Source: Erythrocercus mccallii
Lineage: Eukaryota; Chordata; Aves; Passeriformes; Dicruridae
Assembly: GCA_013397435.1 (NCBI GenBank)
Contig: VZRG01001974.1
Location: 1 to 64,000, forward strand
Direction of reading: 5' to 3'
DNA length: 64,000 bases
Below the pieces are notes generated by a model. The model ran no database searches. It was not told the DNA's origin and was given only the letters and a program-made list of their open reading frames with translations. Positions 21,301 through 33,200 of this stretch are shown here, piece by piece (within the stretch, counting starts at the first letter, position 1; each line of letters begins with the position of its first letter). The translations under genes and the position numbers were made by a program.

Positions 21301-24300
21301 AAATATCTTCCATGCCACAAATACTCAGAAAAGCTGGTGTTACTTTTTTGTTTCTTTCTGAGTCTTTTTCTTTTTTTCATCATGAACTTAAAACTGCTTC
21401 TGTCCTCTCTGACTTTTATTTAGGAGAAGGAGGAGGTCCTTGTTCAGCTAGCAAGGAAAGGTAAATGGCATAATACCTTCTAATTTAGGTTCTGTTGAGA
21501 CACTGTTACACGCAACTGAAAGAGTTGAGTAGGCAGAAGGATGAAAGAAGACATACCATATCATTGTCTTCCAGTAGAACTTGCCCCCAAAAAAAGAATT
21601 TAAGATCTATAATTCCATTCAGTGCTATTAATTTCCCCCTTCTGAAAAAAAATCATTTTATTAGCCGTAGAATTACATAAACTTTCTGAGCCCTGATTGT
21701 ATTGTGACCTTACTCAGATATAGTAATATTGTGAACTGACCTCTATTAAAAATGTTAATAGTAATTTATTTGTCTTAATCACATCTTATTTATTGAGTAA
21801 TAAAAGGGAACCACTGGTGTATTCCACACTTTTTCCCCCTTTTCTGCTTCTTGGACATTCAAGTACTATTAGGATTAGTAAGATTGAAATAGCACTGTAT
21901 ATGTTAGCATATAGGTTCCATATGTATTTTAGCCTCTCTTGTTCTTCAGTGTTGCATAAATGCCAACTGATTTTCTTAGATAAACTTTACTAATTCAAAG
22001 ATGCATTGTTTGTCAAATGAGTGAATAGTCTAGTTAAGTTATGGCTGTCACCTTTGCTGGCAATTGTCATACATGCAGTCTGTGAAATGATACATACCTG
22101 TTCATATTGCTTTTTTTTCCCAAAATGCTACTCTGAGATATGCCTGTGTAGTTTTTCCCTGTGAGTAACACACTATCAAATCAAATGTAATTTCAGTCTT
22201 TCCCAGTTACTTTGTATCTTCAATGCATGTGCATATGTGCAAGCTTTGTGTTATGAACATGGGCTGATTGGATTTAATCGAATCAACTGTCATCATTTCT
22301 TCAGGCTGGAGTCAAGACTCCCAGTAAGCAGTCGGTTCTCACATGACTCCACATTAGTGCTGTTCTTTTCTCCAGTTTAAAGTACACTTCTGACATTTTG
22401 ATATGTTGTTACTGTCTTGTCTGGAGAAAACAAATTCCACTGCTTTAAAAAACACTCCACATGGAGTATAATGAAACTTCTGCATAATCAGTGAATGAGA
22501 TGCATAGAAAGAAAATACACCATGAAAGATGTGTGCACTAAAGTTCCTTCTGCAGACACAGGGCCTGTGTCCATGCCTGTAAATGCACCTCTGGCAGAGG
22601 TGTAGGTATCTGTCCCCATCTGTCCTGATACCCACCTTCCCTGCATACACAGGGCTCTCAAACTGCTCCCAGGTAGTGGGATTCTGGTTTTCACTTTTTT
22701 TTTTTTTTTGTGAAAGAGAAGAAGGAAAATTTTCAAACAGAACCCTTAGGCCTGTCTTCTAAGATCAGATAATCATCTATGCAAATCAGATCAATAACTT
22801 GAAATGGAACAAAGCCTTCTTCTATCTGCCTGTATTGTCTAAGCACCAAACACTGATTGACACGTTGGTGAGCTTCCTGTGCTTAGTAGTGCAATTTCCT
22901 ATTTCCTATACTAGCCCTAACAACTTACTTTAGCTATTACCAGCAACTTATTCATCAGTAAGGTTATTTCCTCAGAAATCTTAAAAATATGGACTGAAGA
23001 AAACAGGAGAGAGGTAAGAAGAACTGGTATGAGGATTTGGGATTATGATTTGAATAATAGTATGCTTAGTAGAAAGATAAATTCTACAGATTCAGTGAGG
23101 ATCAAAGAGAAGGAATGTACCGAGTTAGAGGAGCATATTTTGGGCTAATAAGGAGGATATGGGATGAGTGGTGGTGATGAAAAGAGACTGACTTAAAAGG
23201 TCTTTCTATAGTGGGGAAACAAATATTCATGCCATTATAGAATATAGGAATTGCAAAGAACTCTAAGAATATGACAAGGATAGGCTGCCTGAACTGTAGT
23301 AATAGAAAGAAATGTTAAAAAAAAGCAGAGAAATTTGCAGTGAATAATTTGCAGTTGAAGGAACTAGAACATGTTTAAATAATTTAACATAAAGATAGTC
23401 TGATGTTCACAAATGCTTTCTGTACAGAAGATGGAAAAGGTAATTTCCTTATCTTATACTTGTAATTATGTGCCCTTCCCCCGTGGTTATCTGTAAGAGT
23501 CAGGAAGGCATTCCCTACCACCACCGCACAGTTTTGTTGCTCTTTTTCTCCTTCTTTTGAGGCATTAATACTTGCTTTATCTCCAGACAGAATGTGCTTT
23601 GCCTGTAGGAGTGTTGAGCTCTCTTTGGTTCCTGCTCAGTTTCCTGTTCTTAATTTTTAGTCAGAGAAGGAATTCTTCTGCTTAATTGTCAAGAATTCTC
23701 TTTTTAGTTTTATTGTTTTAAATGGAAGGAATGCCACTGTAATCTGATCATTTCTTTTGCATTTCTTCTCCTCACATAAATTTAATTCGTTAGCAAGAAT
23801 ACACAGCAAGTATCAGTAACATCATCAAACTGTCACAAGTGCAGCAGTAGTTAATATTTCTTGTGAAGGATTTCACAACTTTTAGTAATGGGTGCATCTT
23901 AAAGACTATGGATTTTAAATAAATAATTATTGCAGCTATGTTTGGCAGTACCTATTGCTAGGTACTGTTAGCACCACTGAATAATCCAAATCTTCTGTCT
24001 TTGAGTCTTGGTCTACAGTACCTGAAAAAATTAGCAGAACCTTTTTAAAAAAGACTTAAATAATTTAAAAAAACAAACCAAACCCTGGCATGTTATGTTC
24101 CTTTAATATGTAAGACCTTGTGGATGATGAAATGAGGAGCAGTCCCTCTAAGTTTTTTATCACAGAACTATTAATAGGTTCACTTGTTGTTTCTTGATAA
24201 GAATTACTTTACTTAAATGGATCAGCATTCACTACATACTGTACTGTACATTGAAGGCTGTTAATCTTTAGATCACTAAAGGTAGGTACACATTTTTTTG

Positions 24301-27300
24301 CTTTCCTTAGATAGTAAAACTGAAGAAGAGATAGGTTATTTAATACTTCAGCAATCCATTTTGAAGCTATAAGTGTTTTTATCTTAAGTAATGTACGCAA
24401 CTGTTGATTTGTGCAGATGTAAGTAAGAAGAGTCCCTTCCTTGAAGCACACAGCCTGAAAAGATCCAGAGCAGGAAACTAGTACTAAATAAGTGTTGCAT
24501 GCCAGTCATAGCCATATGAATATTTCCTGTATGTACATTTCTTAAAGGGAACTCTTGCTTCTCTTACAAGTTTACTTAGGCAGACTTACTTCAGGTGTTG
24601 TAATGTTGCTCTTTCTGATTTTCACCAAATCTGTTGAGCTTCACACTCTACCAGAAAGGCCAGATTCCAGAATATTAAAGGTGGTATGTAAAGATCTAAT
24701 TTACATTGCCAACAGTCATGTCTTTTGTAAGAAGAAAGGCTGGTGAGAAAATACCAGGTTAGTCTTTCTAACACTAACAGTTGATTTCATATTTTGTATT
24801 TGGAAAAACATGTGATAGTAAGATATGCCAGAAGCAGTGATGCTTGTTGAGCTTTTAATGGTTAATCACTTTTTTGGTTGTCTGCTCATTATAATATGAA
24901 AGTGGCTTTGGTAATTTGGTACTTAAACCACAAAAATTGTTTGAATTTTTTAAAGGTTCTTTTCTTTTGTAGATAATGATAAAATTAGGCAGTTGTACCT
25001 GAAGGGCGTACCTGCAGACTGTGCTCACAGCTTTATCTGGGACCACGACATCTGTAAGAACGTCACTGAAAATAAAATCTCAGAGCAGGTAACTATGTAG
25101 GTGGATTGCCGTGGAGGAATGGCCAATTGTTCAGAGTTCATAGAAACAGACTCTTGAAATTTGTATAAATGTAAGATTAATCAATAGCTTCCTTAATGTC
25201 ATGGTATCCAGCTGCTGACATGAAGTGGTTTTTTGTAGCCTTTGCATAATGTTCTTGCACAGCCATTGACCATGGATTCAATTAAAAGAAAGCTTTATTG
25301 CCTATAGGACTATAGTTGTCGGTTTATATAACAGAAAGGTTTGGAATTGGATTTTCGTGCATCACCTTGACTTGTGCAGCAGAAAAGAGTGAGACAGGAA
25401 GGCTCTGGCCTTTAGCTGTGGTAAGGACGATTCTTCTGATGAAAGAGCTGTGGAAGTTAAAAGGAAAGAAGTCCTGTGTTTCTGAACTGCAGCACACTAT
25501 GCTGTGGGTGTGCTGGGCAATACTTGTGATTTGTAGAGAGCTTCAGGTTTGCTGTTATGGGTTTGGAATCTCCTATCTTGACATTTTCATTGACAATGGA
25601 GGGCAGCCATAAAGTACATGGATAAAAAGGTGATTTAGTCCCAAGAGGTGATAAACTTTTGGCACCATTGTAATCAGAAAGAGAAAACATTTGTATGGCA
25701 AAAACATATTTCTAAATATTCTTTCTGAAAATTAATTTTGTGCTCTTTCAAACTATCTGACATAGTGTAAAAAAGCAGAGTGCTTAGAAAGTATTACACT
25801 AGCACATGACAGTTATCAGCACAATCTTTTTATATATGACAATGTTCTTTATGTTGTCATGAAATTTAACGTTTACCTGATAAAACACAGGGAGTCTGAT
25901 GGAGTTTTTCTTCATAAATGTATTCTTAATGTAGTACAATGGACTATAACAACTGGTGATTGACAAAACCTCGGTGCCAGCGTGCTTTATGTGAACTTTT
26001 GATGACCAAAACTTCTTGCCATCTTCTTGGACATAGTTCAGATTTGCTTCATGTATTGACAGACAGAAAGCACCTGTTCAATCTAGTCTTGTGCAGAAGT
26101 CTATAAATACAAAGTTGCAAAACTTGTTTTCCCTCCTTCAGTTATGTTGTACCTTGTACCTGTTATTTATCAAGGACTATGGAAGTAAGAAGGGGAGAAA
26201 AAGGATGCTTAATACTCTTATCTAAAATAATTTTTCCTGCCTTGATGAAATCCTGTTCAAATATATAATATATTACTACTATATTTTTCCTAGCTGTAAA
26301 CTCACCTTTTCTCTGTATCTTGGAAGGGTGTCAGGAAGAGGGAAGAAGAATGGTTACTAACTTAATGGGAAATATCTTCTCCTTCTCAGGATTTAAACCA
26401 TATGAGAGCTCAGTTACTGGTACCTGGATCACACCTTGATTTGGGTCTCTGTGAATCTAAGATTCCTATACTGTTGGTGCAGCAGCCAGGGAAAGTGGCT
26501 GGAGAAGATCGACCAGGATGGGGGAGTGGCTGGGATATCTATCTTCCAAAGGGCTGGGGCATGGCTTTCTGGATTCCTTTTGTAAGTGACTTTGATGGCA
26601 AATTGCAAGTAAATTTGATAATTTATATAATCTGTTTTAAATTAATTGATTTTAGAGAGTGTATAACCAATCCCAGTTACAGGATCAAAATTTCACTTTA
26701 AAAAATGGCGTATGAACTGATTTATGACAGAAGCTTGGTTGTGAAACTTAAACAATAGCTTTCTATGTCTTCTGTTGGGTACAACCGTGCCCTTGTGGCA
26801 GTCTAGAAGCGGCAAATCAGTGGGGAGTCAGCAGAGAAAGCTGAAGCTATATCTATCTGTGTTTCTGCAACCATATGCCTCTAAAGAGAAATCATTTGGT
26901 GCCTGCTGCTAATCATTTTCCAGCTGGGCTATCTACACCTCTGTCACCAAATTGGTTGCCTCTGATTTGGGAGAGAGCTTAAAACAAAGTTTGAGTTAAG
27001 CTTGAATACTCCTTTGGTGCTGTTTGAAGCATCCTGCAGTTAAAATTATGCTTTTGAACGTGCAGGGGATTTAGTTGCAGTGATACCTATTGTGTGGTTA
27101 AAATACATCGGGCAGTGGCTGTCGAAGTAATACAACATTCCTGGCAATGTACAAGGTCAGAACCTGAGAAAATTCTCTTCAGTTTTGTTGATAGTTTTGC
27201 AGAATTAAATTTAAGGAGCATGACCAACTTTTTTATTGAAATTATTATCTAGAACTGTAGAAACCATGATTAAGTTTATTTTTTAAAGTTTTAGTGTTAG

Positions 27301-30101
27301 ACTTTCAGTTTTCTAAGGAAGTACCCTCTGGGCATTAATGTTTTGTTTCAGCTAGGAACCCAGAATTGGTTCAAACATTGCTTTTTGGGTGTTTGGTTTT
27401 TATAACAGATATATCAAGGTGTACGAGTTGGTGGCTTGCAGGAGGCATTAAAGCATTCTGAATACCAAAGAACACCTCACACTCCAAATGATTTCCCAGA
27501 CTGCCAGGCAGGAATGCAGTTTGCCAAAGAACTGGAAACCAGTCTTCTTGAAAAATTCAAACGGTAACATTAATTTAAAAATTGATGGTAAGAAGGACAA
27601 AAATGAATACTGCTTAAAGTATTCCCTTAATTTTTTTTTTTTGATGTTCATTAAGACTTGGTCTTTATTAAGATCTTTCACTAATGTTTTAAATCTCAGT
27701 ATTATAAAAGAGAAAGGACTCCCAGATATATTTAACTCTTCTAAACAGGGCATATAAATTAAACCTTTCTATTCCCAGAGACATGCTCAGTTATAGAGCT
27801 GTAACAAGGCTGCATAGCAATAAAATAAACAAAACTATTTTGAGATTCCTAAGCAGCAAATGGGGGAGGAGGTAAGAGAATGCAAAGGAGCGTGTCAAAC
27901 TAACTACCAAGTGTTAAAGAATAAAGAAAATTAAGAGGTACATTTTGGGATCTAATTTTAAATATCAGGTATTCTGAAGTTTGCCTTCCTTTTTACTGCA
28001 ACAAAGAGAACTCTTAACCATGAGTTCGGAGTAGCTGGAAGTGTCCTTTACACCAACTGGTATTGGTTCCCCTTCCAGGTAGGAGGGGAAAGTAGGAGAA
28101 GTTCAGAGGAAAAGTCACAGCAGGTAGATGTTTCCAGCATGGCTGAAAGGATATAATTGACAGAAATACAACATCATTTTCTAGACTGTAATTTTAAAAT
28201 TCTTGTTCAGCCAGGTTAGAAAGTTAACTGTGCCCTTTCTGTTTTAAATACTTGATTTTGAAAATATTCTTACCTACTGACTTGATTTATCATTTAGACG
28301 TCCACCTGCAAAAAGGGCAAATTATGTCAAGCTGGGCACTCTTTCTCCTTTCATCTGTCCTTGGGGGCAGCTGACCAAGAACTGGGAAGGAAGAATGAAA
28401 GCTTCAGGAGGATTTTTATGTCCTCCTTCCCCACACCCTGACTGCTGCACGACTGAAGGGCAGACCCTTTGTGACCCCAAAGCAGAAGCGATCATAGAAG
28501 CTTCCCCTGAGACTGGTGAGGCAGAGGAGACCATGGAAATAACAAGTTCTGAAGGTGCCCTAAAGACAGAGGATGTTACAAGCACCCAAGATTTTGGTGA
28601 GAGAGATGAAACTAAGACAAGTGACTTTATTGTTCTCAGGTATGTCAAAATGATACACAGGTTTTATTTCTTTATTGGTATTTATTTAACTGGGGAAAGG
28701 AAGAGCTTAGCCGTGATTATTAAGATGACAGAATTGTTTGATCCAAATACAGCGAGATTAAATAGTTTTGTCACGAGTCAGAATCTGCTGTTGAGTGGAA
28801 ATCTTCAGTTTTTCTCCAGCAAACTTGATGACTACATAAAGAAAACTCCTTAAATTATCTTAAATTTAACGCTCTGGCATTTACTGGGTTCTTAGAGTAG
28901 GCATATTCTGTCTGCTTCCAGGTCGATGGAGCTTTTAGAGGTTCATATTTGTGACTTTAGGACTGTTGCTGTGAAAATCATCTTACATTCTCTTCCCTAA
29001 TACATCACCACAGATGGTTCTTGCACTCCTTAGCAAGGTCTCTAGAAAACAGAGAATCCCCTGCATTCCAATGCAACGCATGAGGGCAGCAACAGTATTG
29101 GAAAGTGCCTGAACATAGGTCTTTCATTTTTGTGTGGTTACCAGGGGAAGAAAACATTGAAAGTTCTGCATTAGTATCACTGGAGATTCTAGAGTGTTTG
29201 TGGTTTTAAGAAGCTTTGGGGCTTCTAAAAAGTAATGTCTCCTTCCTTCTGAAGAAGACTCATGAATTCCACTCACCTATGTTCTTTTCAGGCTAAGAGG
29301 GATACAAGTACCAGCTTGGAAGGTTACAGAAAGCCCCAAGGCTTCTTTTAATTGTGCTCTTGCAAATATATGTGCTGGATTTCTATTGAACTGCTTGTTA
29401 ATAACGATCTGTGATGCTTATTTTTGAAAATTTTTAATAGGAGTGAGAAACTATTAATGCAGTTATCAGCCTGGTGTTACCCCACTGCTGGGAAAGATCG
29501 GCGAATCCGTCTCATTTCTCGGCTGGGACAGAAGGAAATGACTGAAGATGTTTTTTTGCCAATCCTGATGAACTACCCAAGGGCTCTCGTCTGGGTCAAC
29601 TTGTCGCTCTTGAGAAAGGGGAACCCTGAATTACATGCCATGATTTGCATCCCAACAGAAGATGACTTGCTGCATCTAAGCAAAGACAAACTCTTCTGTG
29701 GTCCACAAGAACCCAAACATCGTGACATATTCAAGGACAAGGTACAGAAGCAAAAGGAGGAGAAGAAGAAGAAGAAAAAGGATAACATGAAGTCTCTAGA
29801 GAGTGACCCTGCAGGCATTCCAGATGAAGAAGCAACTGAGGACCATGAAGACCTCATTCTTGGTCTTTGGTCAGATGCTCTCCCAGATGTTACTTCCCAC
29901 TGCTCCAGGGCTGTCTTGGGGTATGTCACTCGAGGGGATTTTTCATTGGCTGCAGGCTGTGGAGAAGCATTGGGTTTTGTTAGCTTGACTGGGTTAATTT
30001 TTATGTTACACAACCAGCCAGCAGATAAAAAAGGACTTGTTTTGTTAAGGACTCCAGCATCTTTACAGTACAGATTTGCAAGACTTAATATTGAGGTTTA
30101 A
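9279..30101 (+). CDS. POP1: POP1, ribonuclease P/MRP protein subunit (15 coding exons)
   Basis: Complete spliced coding region: 9279-9399, 12070-12243, 13047-13222, 15577-15825, 16364-16451, 16745-16920, 17541-17791, 17903-17996, 18720-18831, 19815-19934, 24973-25088, 26390-26581, 27409-27563, 28298-28639 and 29441-30101. The sum is 3027 nt, 1008 residues (human 1024). POP1 is the large protein of nuclear/nucleolar RNase P (5' maturation of tRNA) and RNase MRP (rRNA processing), and it binds the catalytic RNA. Seen here: a basic start with KKMRNQP; an arginine/glycine-rich stretch (72-85); the POP1 N-terminal domain beginning STFAQARAAEI (about 100) with [38 protein letters not shown] in exon 4; a basic stretch at 370-387; the POPLD domain (about 575-650) with QQPGKVAGEDR and GWGSGWD; a lysine-rich stretch at 887-903; and the conserved C-terminal block GDFSLAAGCGEALGFVSLTG. 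All junctions are GT-AG and in phase. The start is chosen by similarity to mammalian POP1, because the frame is open upstream to 8943. An additional non-coding first exon cannot be excluded. Confidence 0.97.
9400..12069 (+). other. POP1: POP1 intron 1
   Basis: The first 100 bp are CpG-rich promoter flank, followed by a CR1 tail. The rest is unremarkable AT-rich intron with no supportable exon or RNA gene. Confidence 0.8.
9585..9735 (+). mobile_element. CR1 LINE 3'-end fragment (sense)
   Basis: The plus strand reads the CR1 tail in sense: CTTGTGGAGTCTCCGTG, then GACGCGTTCCTGTCCAACC, GATCCTGCCTTGGC and GGTTGGACTGGTTGGTCTCC, ending near ATTCTGTACCCTGTGA. It lies in POP1 intron 1, less than 200 bp from exon 1. 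Confidence 0.85.
12070..12243 (+). CDS. POP1: POP1 coding exon 2 (RG-rich linker)
   Basis: 174 nt, 57 full codons. Encodes a poorly conserved polar linker with RGERGRGRGGWQGG, then EEMPKYIT, which joins to the conserved domain. Acceptor TTCTAG, donor ACAG|GTTTGT. Confidence 0.93.
13047..13222 (+). CDS. POP1: POP1 coding exon 3
   Basis: 176 nt. Encodes STFAQARAAEIDAMLKAVSQ and on to [20 protein letters not shown], the best-conserved part of the POP1 N-terminal domain. Acceptor TTCCAG, donor GAG|GTATAA. Confidence 0.97.
13223..15576 (+). other. POP1: POP1 intron 3, with a T-rich block about 13.9-15.1 kb
   Basis: The plus strand is strongly T-rich from about 13900 to 15080. This yields several overlapping hydrophobic chance frames of 88-125 codons without family similarity. 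No repeat family was recognised. An old, decayed insertion is possible but unsupported. Confidence 0.6.
15577..15825 (+). CDS. POP1: POP1 coding exon 4
   Basis: 249 nt, 83 codons in phase 0. Encodes AEKAVHQKKEQSK, a basic segment, and [20 protein letters not shown], a hallmark of POP1 proteins. Acceptor AAACAG, donor CAG|GTACCA. Confidence 0.97.
16364..16451 (+). CDS. POP1: POP1 coding exon 5
   Basis: 88 nt encoding DLSYYCCLELKGKENELLKQ and LARICSIDT. Acceptor GTTTCAG, donor ACAG|GTAAAA. Confidence 0.96.
16745..16920 (+). CDS. POP1: POP1 coding exon 6
   Basis: 176 nt encoding GLTFQEACCLSGRFEGSLNL and later EDMLGPVTFIWKTR and RQLWIWMHPALKQ. Acceptor TTTTTTAG, donor CAG|GTGCTT. Confidence 0.96.
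17541..17791 (+). CDS. POP1: POP1 coding exon 7
   Basis: 251 nt. Encodes a variable segment with a basic, likely nuclear-targeting stretch SKRKKEDKEGEKAVPVKK, then IIGDGTRDPFQPCSWFA. Acceptor TTTTTAAG, donor TCAG|GTTTGT. Confidence 0.95.
17903..17996 (+). CDS. POP1: POP1 coding exon 8
   Basis: 94 nt encoding SDRSMEILRYRLIGPLSHSV and LTGTLKAASVQT. Acceptor TGTTTCAG, donor ACA|GTAAGG. The intron before it is only 111 bp. Confidence 0.95.
18720..18831 (+). CDS. POP1: POP1 coding exon 9
   Basis: 112 nt encoding EMADSETELNKWWVENCKDS and VSLHQCQSAVFELLE. Acceptor TTTTCCAG, donor GAAG|GTATTT. Confidence 0.95.
19815..19934 (+). CDS. POP1: POP1 coding exon 10
   Basis: 120 nt encoding GMSSPSDMPPGTILGLTVGD and PRVNLPKKKTKAMPD. 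Acceptor TTTTTAAAG, donor CAAG|GTAAAA. Confidence 0.95.
19935..24972 (+). other. POP1: POP1 intron 10 (5.0 kb)
   Basis: This is the largest POP1 intron. It carries the tRNA-like sequence at 20154-20222 and a T15 run at 22695-22709. I recognised no exon, CR1 or LTR elsewhere in it. Confidence 0.75.
20154..20222 (+). pseudogene. tRNA-like sequence (degenerate tRNA or tRNA-derived SINE head)
   Basis: A 7-bp acceptor-like stem pairs GGTCTTG with CAAGGCC (one G-U pair). A perfect T-arm reads CCAGG-TTCGAAT-CCTGG. An A-box-like TGCTCAGTGG and B-box GGTTCGAATCC are correctly spaced. A 3-bp D stem (GCT/AGC) and a 5-bp anticodon stem (TCTGT/ACAGA) can form. However, the anticodon loop is 8 nt and one linker base is missing, so a working tRNA is unlikely. 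If T33 is as expected, the anticodon would read GAC. No terminator T-run follows closely. Confidence 0.4.
24973..25088 (+). CDS. POP1: POP1 coding exon 11
   Basis: 116 nt encoding DNDKIRQLYLKGVPADCAHS and FIWDHDICKNVTENKISEQ. Acceptor TTTGTAG, donor CAG|GTAACT. It follows a 5.0-kb intron. Confidence 0.96.
26390..26581 (+). CDS. POP1: POP1 coding exon 12 (POPLD domain)
   Basis: 192 nt, 64 codons. Encodes IPILLVQQPGKVAGEDRPGW, GSGWDIYLPKGWGMAFWIPF, the core of the POPLD domain. Acceptor TTCTCAG, donor TTT|GTAAGT. Confidence 0.97.
27409..27563 (+). CDS. POP1: POP1 coding exon 13
   Basis: 155 nt encoding IYQGVRVGGLQEALKHSEYQ and NDFPDCQAGMQFAKELE. Acceptor ATAACAG, donor ACG|GTAACA. It completes the POPLD domain. 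Confidence 0.96.
28298..28639 (+). CDS. POP1: POP1 coding exon 14
   Basis: 342 nt. Begins with conserved RRPPAKRANYVKLGTLSPF and PWGQLTKNWE, then runs into an acidic, low-conservation linker (EASPETGEAEETMEITSSEG). Acceptor CATTTAG, donor TCAG|GTATGT. Confidence 0.95.
29441..30101 (+). CDS. POP1: POP1 coding exon 15 (terminal)
   Basis: 661 nt to a TAA stop. Encodes EKLLMQLSAWCYP, PRALVWVNLSLLRKGNPELH, a lysine-rich run (KEEKKKKKKD) and the conserved C-terminal block GDFSLAAGCGEALGFVSLTG. It ends LQYRFARLNIEV, as in mammals. Acceptor TTTTTAATAG. Confidence 0.97.
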
Positions 30102-30225
30102 GCATCATTGCAGTGCAGCAGAATGCCAAAAATACCAAAGAATTCTGTTTTGTGTTCTGTGACCTTTCTGATTTGTCTCAATTTTGAGGTTATTCTGAGC
30201 CCAAACATGTCTAAGATTATGAAAT

Positions 30226-30231
30226 AATAAA
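30226..30231 (+). terminator. POP1: POP1 poly(A) signal AATAAA
   Basis: AATAAA lies 125 nt after the TAA stop, in the first good position for a short POP1 3' UTR. A second AATAAA near 30600 could serve a longer form. Confidence 0.7.
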
Positions 30232-33200
30232 AAAGCTTTTTAGCATTATTCAAGAAAATAACTAATGCAGAAAGAGACTAGAAATACTTTTGATGTCTGC
30301 ATTGCTAAGGATTTCTAGCAGACCATTATCATTAGTTTCTTTATCTCTAAAGAAGTGTGTCCTTCCATTTTTTCTCTTCAAAGCATTGGATGCTATAACA
30401 ATGTACAGGAAATCATCATAATTTTAGAAGTCTTTGCTCAGGTGGACTGTCAATTTACAGTGCACTTTCACATGTAACTGCATGCAGTCTGATCCGGTGT
30501 GTATAGCAAGTGGCTTTCCTGATTACACATATCTGAATGCATGTGGCTGCAGTGCAACAGAGCTGTGTAGAGAAAGCTGAATGCTTAAATGAAATGCAAA
30601 TAAAATATAGACCAGCTGTGTCATTTTGAATTACAATAACTGAAGCTTTTAAACTGGAAAGCACATCAGTCTGTCTCCCTAGTCTGAAAGGTAATAAGCC
30701 TTTCAGATGCAAATTGCTAGTGGTGGGTCAGCACGCATTTTCTGTTAATAATAGGGGATATTTTTGTTCCTCAAAACATGAATTTAATTTTGTATGGAAT
30801 CTGCTAGAATTGAAGTTTTCTTCACGTTACAGTACGGTTCATGAATATTGTTCAAACAATCGTAAAACTTGTAAAATATGCTGGGGGTAAAGGGAGAAAG
30901 ATGTTTGATTTGCCTGGGGTGGTATGGGTAGGTTGTGTTTGGTATCTTGTTGGGTTGGTTTTTTTTTAATAGCCTTAAGCAGCTAGCCATTCCTGAGTTA
31001 AGGAACTTGAAAAGGAATTTACAGTGATATGCTGTAGTTTAGTGGCAGCATGATACAAATATATGCTAGTTGGTAAAATTATCCTGAAATGACCATGTAC
31101 AAATAAAAGTGTAATGTATTCTTGAGTTAGTAGTCTATTGACTAAGTTGGATTCTTAGAGAAAGTAAACATGAATCAGTTAATAACTTTCTAAAAGTCAA
31201 CATTCAACTTAATTTCCTCTTTCACGGTTTGTTTAAAAGTCTTAGGCAAATTTATTAATGTTGGCTGAAGAAAGATTTAGTGTGCCTTACCCTGAAAATT
31301 ATTAAAATATAGAACCATTTAAATATGGCACACACATGGGGAAGGAGGAATAACATCTGATTGTAGGGGAAGTATTGGAAGTGGGGCTGGATTTTTTTTT
31401 TTTAAATCTTCAGAAGATGGATTGTAGAATGTGCACCAGCGATGGGAGTTGTGGTGGCATGTGGGAAAGAAAGATGCAGTTTCCAGCACAGCTTGGATTG
31501 CAGCTCCCTGAGAAATCATGCTGAATGGCTCCTCACTGCTCACCTTTGATGCACCTGATAAAGCAATCATGGTCCCAGGAAGGTCCTGGGAAGCATCTGC
31601 AGGAAAGCCAGCAGATGGCCCCAGAGGAAAGAGCTTGGTGCTGGCAGGGCTGGGATTCACACGCTCCTGGCATGTGAGTGCTGCAGCCTGCAGATGTGTG
31701 TGAATAAGGAGCCCCTTAAACTTTACAGCCTGGCTGCTCTGATCAAGTTCTCTCATGGTATTAATCCTGGATTTGATGAACCTTTTGAATTGTAAGCCTG
31801 ACTGAAATATTTCTAGGATCAGAGTTTCCAGAGATGTGCTTCATGGGAAGAAAGGAGGGGAGGTGATGTTGATGTGGTTTTTTCCCTCATCACCTCCCTC
31901 ATCTTCTTAATAGATACATATTTTCTTCCTCAATAGACTGGGCTTGTATGTGAGAAAGAAAGGGAAGCCCCCATCCAAGCTATCATTTTTTCTTTTCTGC
32001 TTGTAGATCTTTTGTTCACTGAGCCTTTCCCAGGTTTTTATTTTTTAAAAAGACATCTGGAGTCTTTCCTTTTTTTTCTTCCTATTGGTAATTTCTGCCA
32101 GGTTTTCATTTTGACACTTCCTGTTACTTTTCTTTGATTTCCACTCTCTATTTTTGATTTATGATCCTTGTCTCTGGTGAGCCAGTGAACAGAAACTGGA
32201 ACGCAAGTGCATCCTGTTCTGTATATCTTGTAATATTGTTACACAGTTGTTTTCCTGTAAGTCAATGATTTATGCCTTAAGACTTCACTCCTTGTAAAAT
32301 ACACTGCAAACCAGATAAGTTAAAAATGCTCAAAACTCTCAGCCAAAATTTGTCAGAAAAGTACTGTGACTTTATGTAGCTGCAAGGAAATTTTTATCTG
32401 TGGTTGCGATTTCCAGATTCCGGGTGTCTCAAGGGTGATTTAGTCATAAAAACCATGTCAACACCGGATAATCAAACTGTGGATAATTAAACCTGTGTTA
32501 TCTGTGCATCAGCTGTACAGTATGTCTGTGCTCATCATGTTGAATCAGGTGTAGTTTACAGCACACATCTGCTCTTACTGCAGTTGCAACACGTTGGTTA
32601 ACTACCCCAGAGCATCTGGAACAGCTCCTGTGGCCTGTAATACATGAGCATTTTTGGGAGCCTAGGAAGCTCTGGCCTAGTGAAAGCAGCTCTCACAAGC
32701 TCTCCAGCTCCTATGCTATCCTCCAGATAACTTTCTCAAAATGGATGCCAGCACAAACCCTTAGCTCTCGTTCTGTGCTTGGCAAGAGCTTTTGGATGCT
32801 GAAATGAAGCACAGAAGGCAATTTTGGCATTCTCTGTAGCACAGTGAGGAGGTTGAATGGTAACACACTGCTCCTGTAGCTCTTTCTGTGGCTCCCTCAG
32901 AACAACTGTGTAAATGCTGCGTTTGACTCACCTGGTGAAGGGTCTTCTCCCAGGCTGAACCATGACTCCCATGGCAGGTGCCTGCTCTGCTGACAGGCAC
33001 AGTGACTAATGGACCTACCAAGCTGAGAGGCTCCAAGATACACATTCTTTACCATCTCAAATCCAGAAAATGAGGTTGCAGGGGAGGGTGGTGGTTACTC
33101 TGCAGGATTAAGTGAGGTGGGACTGGGGCCAGATTGTTGTGTGTTTGTTAAAGATGTTCAGGGCAATCTGTTTAGCAGCCTGTACGTAATGAAAGAAGTT

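Noticed and set aside
24121..24180. C-box-like GATGATGAAATG as a possible intronic C/D snoRNA
   Set aside because: No D box (CTGA) or terminal stem at suitable spacing.
31319..31756. 145-codon minus-strand frame downstream of POP1
   Set aside because: No family feature, no supporting splice or promoter context, and mid-length frames are expected by chance in this composition.
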